Shown here: piece after piece, positions 56,358 to 64,000 of the stretch
Numbering within the stretch: the stretch's first letter is position 1
How the letters are laid out: every line of letters begins with the position of its first letter
Source of the DNA: Rutstroemia sp. NJR-2017a BVV2
Lineage: Eukaryota; Ascomycota; Leotiomycetes; Helotiales; Rutstroemiaceae
Assembly (NCBI GenBank): GCA_002946415.1
Contig: NJPS01000070.1
Location: 124,001 to 188,000 of the forward strand
DNA: 64,000 nt
Direction of reading: 5' to 3'
Made by a program: the position numbers and the translations under genes
Notes under the pieces: model-generated
Databases searched by the model: none
The model's input: the letters and a program-made list of their open reading frames with translations, nothing else
Told to the model about the DNA's origin: nothing

Positions 56358-59300
56358 TGTTTTGTCTTGTTTGTTTTATTTGAGCGATGATATCCTTGGT
56401 GTTTCGTCTCATGTCATCTCCTCTCGTCTCATCTCATGTTTGTCATCGCGTGTCATATGTTTGCTTTGTATTCTTCTCTTTCCTTCACCTCTGTCGGATT
56501 GTACGCGTTTGGCACATGTATGTATCTATCTATCTACTCTTCCCACGGGTTCTTGGTGCAGGCGGCTAGGATGGATGGTAGGGCAACAAAAAAACAGCAA
56601 AAATGAATACTAAAAGCAAAAGGCTAAGGGATGGGCGGGGCGGTTCTGTATGTAGGGCGCTTTTGGTTATGTCTCATGAATGAATTGGCAACGGAAATGA
56701 GGGTATGACGATTCTACGAATTCTTTGATCTGAAGCGGGAGGATAGGAGCAGACGGAAATGGAGCGAATGCGATTGGGCAGGAGTAATGCTTAATGCTTA
56801 ACGCTTAGCGTAATTGTGGCTCTGTCTGAATATCAAAAGCCTTTAGGCAATACATTGATTTGCGTGTGTCTAATTGTTCCAATTGCCTGCCTCTTTGTTT
56901 TGCTCTCATGGCGTGCTGGTGAAGGAACATTGCGATGCTACAGTACAATGTGAGCAGCTGGTCAAAATGGGTTGGTATGACGCCCATACTCATCCCTCAT
57001 GGCGAAATGTCCAAGTAATCTAACGTGCTCTCCTCCCCTCTATTCCTCCCTCCACACCCACCCGCTCGGGTGATACAAATGCAGCGATTTATCCACTTCC
57101 CATACTGTACCTCTCCCTTAAATTGCGCCGAGAGCAAGGCAGGTACTATGGTGCTTTGTTCCATTATGACGTTGTGTGCGGCTTCTCCCATCTCATCTTC
57201 TGTTATCCGCCCGTTCTTCCCGCTGACTACCGGACTTAGGCTTACTTCACTTCCTCTGATACCGCCCGCCACCGTGCCTGTGGGGTCTACCAGTTTGCTT
57301 GGCAATTTGCGGCATATTGTCATTCGTATCTGTAAGTGTGTCTGCATTTGGGTGTGATCGCAGCTGCGAGGGCGATGGCGAAATTTTCCTTTCATCACGT
57401 CTAACTTATCTACAGCATGTAAGTATCCATCCCACTTTCCAGGTGGGGTTCCTGGCCTGAGTATAAGCTTGCATACTTGTTTGTGAGTAAGTGGGCGAGT
57501 GGGTTAGTGCGCTGCATGTGCGTGGGACGAGATGGAGAGGGGTGGGGGCTAGAAAAAGGTACATGTGTGTATGTATGTCGACCTTACTAAACAACGTCGG
57601 ATAAATGTAAAGGCTCTGATCTAGGCCATCTACTGTATCTACATTGCATTCATTGCATGCATAGCTTGGCAGAGGATAAGTATCTCTTATATTACCCCTC
57701 GGTACCGAACACCGCTTCGGTTTGGATTTCCGGATGTTAGGTGGGACGTGGTGGGGCGCGTACTGTACAACAGCAGCTGCATGCGTTTCTTCTATCGACT
57801 TTGCTACTCTATTTGCGTTGTCTGTCTGCCTGTGGCTTGTGATCATCAGCTGTACTTGGGATGTTCTGTGCATCTTGTTCTCTTTGGGTTCGCTTCCTTA
57901 TCTCTTCGTTTACGGTGCGAGGGTCCGAATGCTGGTGGTGGGTTCGGTGGAGATATGCGTGCAGGCTTGTTGAGATCTCCACACAATATGCAGGCACGGG
58001 CAATATCCATCTTGAGCTGTGTTGGGCGGATGGGTAGGGTTTAGGGTTGATCGTGGGATGGAAAGTTAATTGAATAAGGTTATTCTATGCGTTGGGCGTT
58101 ACTTATCTCTGCTTAAGCGCTGTGTAGCCTGTGCTGGTGATAATCCTCCGTGGAAGAAATGTTTAAGCTGGCGTAGCGGTGAGATGCATTTTCAATCGTA
58201 CCGAAGGGCGTATGTGATACGATGCATTACTTGTATGTGGCTGGGGTTGCGATATTTTGACTGGGAATGGCAGTTGTGAAAAATCCGCGAAATCCGGCAC
58301 TTGCGTGGGGGTTGGAATTGTGAAACAAATGTTCAACTAGAAGAACAGAAAAATGGGAGATATTGATGGACTTCATCGAATTGTATTTTGGTATCGATAT
58401 AGTCAATGTGCCAAACTTTTGTTTCAGACTTGATGTTTCTTGATGTCTGTGGCTCTAGTGATCCAATTCGTTTTGCCATGCGTGGAGAAGAATGCCAAGA
58501 AGTCCGTTCTAGGTAGCTTTCTGCTTTCTGCTTCGCCAAGTACTTTCAATACCTCGAGAAACCGTCTGTGAAAGTAGCACCCGAATAACATGTGATTACT
58601 GAGGTAGAGCCTCATGTGTTTCTGACATCGAGGGGTGGTCATGTTGAAGTATCCAGAGTCAGGACATTAGGCACTTAAATCGGAATAAACTGAAGAGGGA
58701 GCTTGGATTCACCTCCATCCTCTTTCTCAAGACGTACAATCCCGTCGCAAGCCAATACTAGAGCAGAAGTAACCTGAGCCCCAGTCATCTCTACATCTTC
58801 ATGGCAAAGCACAAGCTGACTCGAAGATGTAATGCTCCTTTCGGAATTGACGTCCTAAGAAGCTGGAAGCAGAAAGCTGCTCCGCTTCTGCATCCAATCC
58901 GTGGTAAGGGTTGACGATTTTCGCAAAGGAATCAACGACGCAGCTGTATATACGTTTTTTCAGGAAGTATCTTTAGGAAATTTAAATTCCTGCTGTGCAA
59001 GGAAATGGGCCTGGTAGTCGACGATTCCGAGTGAAGTCAAAGCTGGTTTGAAGATCATCGTAATAGACAGCGACAGATATGCCAGAACATTGCAGCGATC
59101 AGTTGGTTTTGCAAACGTGATGAGTGAACCTAGAAATGATATTGTGCCGCCTTTCCCCGGTTCCAGTCCTCTGCCAAGATATGTTCAAACGAGGAATAAT
59201 GAAAAAGTAATGGAAAGATGATTGTAAGTAACAAATGGACGACCAGTGACGCCGAAAGATTCGTTAACTTTTAAAGGAGTGAAATCTGATAAATCAAGTA

Positions 59301-60017
59301 AAGGGTTTGCGAAGGCAAACACAAATATCAAATAGCAACTTGTAGACTCTAGTACAATGAGTTATATCAAGCAAAGACCATTGAGCGTGCGAGAAAAGAG
59401 CGATCGAAAGTTAGAAGATCAGAAGTGATCGTACATGAACAAATTACGCAACATAGAAGGTCTTTATACTTTCCAAAACGAATGTTACTCGTCTCCTTCA
59501 TTTTGCAGTCCTTTCCATGATCTGACTCTTGACTTCAGACGTGAGATCTTTCTAGAGTCGAGTCAAGACAATGATGCGATTTGTACATTAGTGGGTTGTA
59601 ATATTGGACGGGAGTCCTGTGTTTTCGGTTCGATCTCGACCCCTATTCATCCAAACTTTTCACTTGATACCGCTAGGTGAATGAGCCGTGATGGTAAATG
59701 TAAGCAATTTGTGATTGCCCAAGTGATGGTATGATTCAAAGACCTTTCACACTCACTCGAGTAACTCAAACTCCAGCATGAACAAAATTTTATTTCTCCA
59801 TGATGGTTCTCCATCCCTCCTAACTCCATCGCAGCAACTCAAATCGTGAATCTCTGTCTAATCAACCTACACCCCCTTACAGTCCTACCTGCCATCTTCG
59901 ATTGCATACCTGTAACAGATCACGCATCCCGTCCTATTCGATCCTCACAAGCACTCAAAATACTAGAAGACCTGGACACTTGTATTATCCTCATATCACT
60001 TCTCCACCATCACAACC
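56358..60017. other. gene-free region, 3.7 kb
   Basis: I find no protein-coding gene. The first part is pyrimidine- and TG-rich (TCTCATGTCATCTC-like words at about 56405-56450) and is probably 3' UTR. A 155-codon minus frame at 57406-57873 has no motif. No tRNA is recognisable. It could hold a long non-coding transcript or an extended promoter of the gene at 60018. Confidence 0.45.
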
Positions 60018-60812
60018 ATGTCCCTCCCCCCCAAATACGACTACCGCAAAGCCGTCTCAGCATACCACAAGGTCGAGGTCGACAAAATCTCCGACCTCAA
60101 ATCATTTTTCCGGCCCGTAAACTACCTCTGCGCCTGCTACTTCATCTCCAAGGAGATTGCGCGAGTATCCTATCCACTTGGCGGTCCCACCGCATGGTCA
60201 ACCCTCTGCCCCGAATGCATGCGCTACTTCTTCGATGATTACCGAGCAACCAAAAGCCCCGAGGACCTCGCGAAAGGTCAACGAGCTTTATTCTGCGTGC
60301 AAGGCGGACTTCGGGAATGGTTATGCCAGCAAAAAGGACAGTCTTTCTTGGTTGAAGATCTGCAAAATGAGACGGAAAGGCTTGTTGAGAATTATACAAG
60401 GAAAGATTTGAGTAAATTTGAAAGAAAAGAAATGAGAGAGCTGCTGAGGGAATCGAGAAGGTTCGAAAGAGAGATATATGAGAAGACGAACGCGGTTTGG
60501 GAACCGGTTTGTGAGTTTATTGATCGGAGAGAGGAGGAAAAGGATAGTGATGAGAAATTGTTGGCTGTGAGATGTGATACGGAAAGGATTAATGCGGAGG
60601 TTGAGAGCGAGAGGAGACGGAGGAGAGTCAGGAATGGGGTTTTGTCTACGGCGGATGAAGTTGAGAAACGAGAGGTACGATGGAGAAAGATGTTTATGGA
60701 GGTGGAAAGGGTCGCAGAAGAAGAAGAAGAAGAAGAAGCAGAAGCTGGAAAGGATAATGACCGAATCCGAACTAATATTGGGAAACAAGGCTTCTGGTAT
60801 TTCCGTGATTGA
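60018..60812 (+). CDS. hypothetical coiled-coil protein (264 aa)
   Basis: A single exon, 264 aa, starting in a good context (ACCATGT) after a C-rich leader. Residues 30-75 contain LCACYFISKEIARVSYPLGG and a CPECMRYFFDDY pair of cysteines. From about 90 onward it is strongly charged and helical (ETERLVENYTRKDLSKFERKE, RRFEREIYEKTNAVWEPVCEF, ESERRRRRVRNGVLS), probably coiled coil. I do not recognise the family. A (GAA)n run at 60716-60738 encodes a Glu tract near the end. The alternative frame after this run reads a better-looking acidic tail (LILGNKASGISVIDLEVIDK), so the annotated C-terminus may be off because of a length change in the run. Confidence 0.6.
   Translation: MSLPPKYDYRKAVSAYHKVEVDKISDLKSFFRPVNYLCACYFISKEIARVSYPLGGPTAWSTLCPECMRYFFDDYRATKSPEDLAKGQRALFCVQGGLREWLCQQKGQSFLVEDLQNETERLVENYTRKDLSKFERKEMRELLRESRRFEREIYEKTNAVWEPVCEFIDRREEEKDSDEKLLAVRCDTERINAEVESERRRRRVRNGVLSTADEVEKREVRWRKMFMEVERVAEEEEEEEAEAGKDNDRIRTNIGKQGFWYFRD
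60716..60738 (+). repeat. GAA trinucleotide microsatellite
   Basis: About seven GAA units encode a Glu tract within the gene at 60018. Variable length is expected. Confidence 0.8.
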
Positions 60813-61807
60813 CCTAGAGGTGATCGATAAAGGTAATCTGGATAGCACCGATAGCTAATGAGAAGAATGATGGGTATGCTGATACAGCACAGCTTCTGCT
60901 TCTCGTAACCAAGAGGACAATATCATCACACTTCTTTGTGGGTTCTTCCGCAGATCTTCATACATCTGGTTCCTTTTTTTCCATCGTTTCCATCTTGCTT
61001 GGACGATATCAGCATGGATAAATTCAGGTTGGAGAGTACGGGATACACTTCTTTGGACGACAGGGTATGACAGGATTTGGAGCATGAGCATGGGATATTG
61101 TTGAGCATGGGATACATTTTGAGCGTAGGATAAATTCCTTTTGCAAAAGACGACAGAAATGGAATTGGAAGTACGGGGGCACTCACCAATATTGGTAGTT
61201 GAGATACCCAAAATACAATGCGTTGACGTTGATATCCACTCTCTATGCCTTGACCATAGACTAGCAGGACGTCGATGAGGGCTAGTCCCCTTTCCACCTG
61301 TACATCACACTTTCAGCTCGCATCTAAGACGCTTGCTAAGCCCTTAGTAGAAGTAAGCTCAGTATCCTGGGGCTCAGTTTAGCACCACTAGGTACAAATG
61401 AAGGCTTTGAAAGGTGTCCTGCAAGTTTTGGTTATAGAACTGATCCTGCTGCGTGGAGCCTCTCCGCCCATTTACCACGGCAGGGAGACCAGCATCCTGG
61501 ATTGGGACGACTCCATCAAAATAAAGACCAAAGAAGATACAGAAACGTGTGAAACCCATTTCATCATAACTTGTCCATCCTTGGGAATGACAAATGCCAA
61601 AACCAATAGCGGTAAAGCAAAACGCAGCATGTCACTAACAGCTGAAACTAGAGCCCACTACAGCTAAGCCCGAACGCCCCCGACGTGATGAAATCATCGG
61701 CGGGATCTAGCCCATCGCCCCTGGAATATAACCCTCAAGACACCCCGCGAAAATAAAAGAACTCGACGTCAAGTGCAGAAGAATTGACGATCAATTGAAC
61801 TCGCACG
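60813..61807. other. intergenic region, 1 kb
   Basis: No gene. Minus-strand open frames at 60855-61297 have no motif. The region ends with the promoter of the gene at 61808. Confidence 0.5.
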
Positions 61808-63408
61808 ATGTTTGCCAATCACTCTCACTCTCACTCTTCGACCAAGGATCGCGAAACGGCGGCGTCGAAAGTACATCCCTCACCTACAGCCGTCGCAGCT
61901 GCTTCTGCTGCTGTTGATCGGATTCCGCGCACAATTCCATCGGAGTATTCGGGAGGCGTTCCGCATCCGCATCCGCACCCGCACCCGCGTTTGCATCATC
62001 ATACTCAGAGAATTGGCAACAACCCACAAAAGATCGTCGGAGCTGATCCAATCCCTACTCCGATCAAACGCGTGCCAATCAATAACGGGCGTCCGAGAAG
62101 TACTTCGAATCCAGTGTCGGCGGCGACGGCGACGGCGAGCAACATTGGGAGGAAGAGAGAGTTTTTGGTGGAAGAACAGAAGAATCCGATTAGTTTGGAT
62201 GGAGTGGTAGATCTTACGAATACGGTTGATACGGATGTTACGACCAGAACATTACCCGGTACGTTTGTCAATTTACCGAAGAAGTCGAGAACTCAATCCT
62301 GGCTGGAGATCGGAAAACCACTCCACCGGTGTACCTGGGAGCGAATGCTTATTTACAACTTGCCTTCTTGCTCTTGATAAACTAAACAACAGCTAACCCA
62401 CCAATCCTCACAGCCGTCGTCCACGAACATATCACCCCCACCCGGCACGAAATACTCCAAAAACGCATCACCCGCGAAATCCACCACCACGATGTCTACC
62501 ACCGCATCCTCCCCGTCATCGACACCGAGGTGCTCCCTCCCCGACACTACGTCTACGGTCCCGACGGGCGCACTCTCCACGAGATCCCCGAATCGCTAGT
62601 TCGCAGCCGTACTTATGCGCGCAATTGGCAGATCGTCGAAACGCACCCGGCTTCTGCATCCAAGCAGCGGGATTTGTACAATTCTATGATGCTTGGTATT
62701 CCCCCTTCGGATGCAGAAACTACATCAACATTCCAGCTCAATCCTCGGGACTTCCTCCGCTGGACACGCAACCCTACCGCGCCGATCAAGATTATGGAAC
62801 GGGAGTACATGACCGCGGAGGGATTTCCTAGGAAGGAAACTTGGTGGAGACATCCGCCTACGCTTGAAACTGGTGCCAAGGAGACGGGGCAGACGGTTCC
62901 TATGTTTTGGCATTGGACGGATGATGAGGAAGAGCTGCGCGCCGCGGAGAAAGTTGAGGGGGAGAGGAAGATGCGTGGTGGAGGGGAGGGCGGCTTGGGG
63001 GAGAAGAATGCGAATGGGAAGGCATCAAGGCGGTTTTCGATCCCCCGAAAGCCTATCGTGCAGGCGGCAACTGGAGATGAATCTTTATTACTCCCTGGAG
63101 AGAAAGCAGTTGAGGTTAAGGGGGACAAATTGAGCAGCAATCGTCATTCATCGGGTACTTATACTGCTTATACGACGGATAACCCGCCGTTGGGGAGGGT
63201 GCTTGGGGAGGAAACACCGAGGAAGCTAGGACAGGAGGGCGAAGCGACGAAGTATTTACGTAGGAGGAGGGAGAGGAGAAGTAGCTCGGTGTCGGAGGCG
63301 GGGAGCTTTGGGTCTTGGGGGAGGGGTAGTGAGATGGGCGGTAATAGTCATAAGAGGAATTCATTGGGGTTGATGGGGGAGATGCGGGGGGTGGGTGTTG
63401 GGGTTTGA
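61808..63408 (+). CDS. conserved hypothetical fungal protein (481 aa)
   Basis: Exons 61808-62258 and 62414-63408 (donor GTACGT, acceptor CTCACAG, phase 1) give 481 aa. The N-terminal 150 residues are His/Ser/Pro-rich and disordered (HSHSHSS, HPHPHPHP). The splice joins TLPA to VVHEHITPTRHEILQKRITR, beginning an ordered region: REIHHHDVYHRILPVID, then VLPPRHYVYGPDGRTLHEIPE and ARNWQIVETHP. It resembles conserved blocks found across Pezizomycotina in proteins of unknown function. The rest (about 270-481) is charged and Ser/Gly/Arg-rich with likely phosphorylation and basic patches (RRRRERRSSS). There is no signal peptide or TM segment. No function can be proposed from sequence. Confidence 0.7.
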
Positions 63409-63760
63409 GGGGGGGTTCGGTGTGATATGGTATGATGTGATTGTGTTATATTGAGGGAAGTGTATTATTTGTATATACTGCTGGCAGCAGGTTGGCTTCG
63501 GATTGTGTAAGATTAGTTTGGAAAAGCTGGATATTTATGTAGATAGATGATGGATTAATGATATACGACTGTACTGTACTTATAACAACCTCGAGAGTTG
63601 ATATTGTCTTATATGACTCGTCACGAGAGTGTTTGCCTCGCAGTATCAACACTATCTCTATGCCATCCCATCTAGCTCAATATACACACCGTCGTTATCC
63701 AATCCCCATTCCTTAACCTCCATCCCCATTCCAGTTCAAACTTCAAAGTGGCTGTCGATC
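63409..63760. other. intergenic region, 0.35 kb
   Basis: No gene. It holds the 3' flank of the gene at 61808 and a C-rich leader leading into the ATG at 63761. Confidence 0.5.
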
Positions 63761-64000
63761 ATGACATCATCCCGTCCGCCAACGCCCCTCTGTCCCGAAA
63801 GCAACAGACAGCGCACGAGCAGCATCTACAGTCTAGACCCGGCGGGCCCGAGCATTCGAGTGTTCTGGATCATTGGCAGCGGCAGGCGAGTGGATGAGAT
63901 GAAGTCATTTTGGGGTAGTTTGTTAAAAGGGAAGAGAAGTAAAGAAAGAGAACGTGTTATGTTTTGGTGTAGGGAGGCGATGGGTTGCGAAATAGATGGA
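63761..64000 (+). CDS. start of an unidentified gene, cut by the window end
   Basis: The frame from the ATG at 63761 stays open for 80 codons to the window edge. It reads a Pro/Ser/Arg-rich start (TSSRPPTPLCPESN), then a hydrophobic and charged stretch (SIRVFWIIGSGRRVDEMKSF) and basic residues (KGKRSKERERV). A short C-rich leader precedes it, as for other genes here. Too little is present to name it, and an intron could already lie in this part. Confidence 0.4.
   Translation, partial: MTSSRPPTPLCPESNRQRTSSIYSLDPAGPSIRVFWIIGSGRRVDEMKSFWGSLLKGKRSKERERVMFWCREAMGCEIDG

Noticed and set aside
57406..57873. 155-codon minus-strand frame
   Set aside because: No motif; it reads through TG-rich non-coding sequence.
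1..64000. tRNA, rRNA, CRISPR array or intact transposon
   Set aside because: I scanned for GGTTCRA B-box contexts, regularly spaced repeats, and transposase or reverse-transcriptase motifs. The few B-box-like words lacked a matching A box or cloverleaf, and no other signature was seen.

Overview
The window comes from a filamentous ascomycete. I lean towards Leotiomycetes/Helotiales, but that is an impression and not proven. The evidence is monocistronic genes with short GT-AG introns (about 45-250 bp), two Zn2Cys6 regulators with fungal-type middle domains, a 2EXR protein, a DUF3659 repeat protein, a fungal arylsulfotransferase, an MFS sugar porter and a clear NOP16. I saw no tRNA, rRNA, CRISPR array or intact transposon.

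Layout. (1) 0.3-9.4 kb, plus strand: an array of small acidic or lysine-rich proteins with an N-terminal Myb/SANT-like helical module (298, 4817, 5763, 6919, 8669), interleaved with a two-repeat orphan (1806) and a broken membrane-protein pseudogene (2861-4116, minus) that carries a palindromic MITE-like insertion. (2) 10.9-29.4 kb: a neighbourhood of disordered, repetitive proteins. It contains two paralogs sharing a C-terminal 'NLEVEI...AKIHGDL' motif (10938 minus, 13752 plus), a 700-aa LEA-like protein (17075), a 1424-aa LEA plus DUF3659 protein (21367) and a small Gly-rich protein (29027 minus). A conserved TM protein of unknown function (12151 minus) and an alpha/beta hydrolase (26483) lie among them. 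(3) 30.5-35.7 kb: a secreted PAN-like protein and a Zn2Cys6 regulator whose first intron does not keep frame. (4) 35.7-40.8 kb: a 5-kb stretch with no gene I can support. (5) 40.8-49.2 kb, all minus: arylsulfotransferase, MFS sugar transporter, 2EXR protein, NOP16. (6) 49.2-64 kb: sparse. It holds a doubtful fragment (50.9-51.7), an intact 880-aa Zn2Cys6 regulator (53665), two hypotheticals (60018, 61808) and the start of a gene that runs off the window (63761).

How the genes relate. Nothing here is a classical biosynthetic cluster. The strongest organisation is region 2: five low-complexity genes share modules (an 11-residue-type Ala/Lys/Asp repeat, a DUF3659 unit, 'GNVAGGA' glycine repeats and the IHGDL tail), which suggests local duplication and module exchange. 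By analogy with LEA proteins a role in stress or spore protection is possible, but that is inference. Region 1 looks like a locally expanded DNA-binding-like family. Exon structures were derived by eye, from splice signals and exact phase bookkeeping; where the phase fails I say so.
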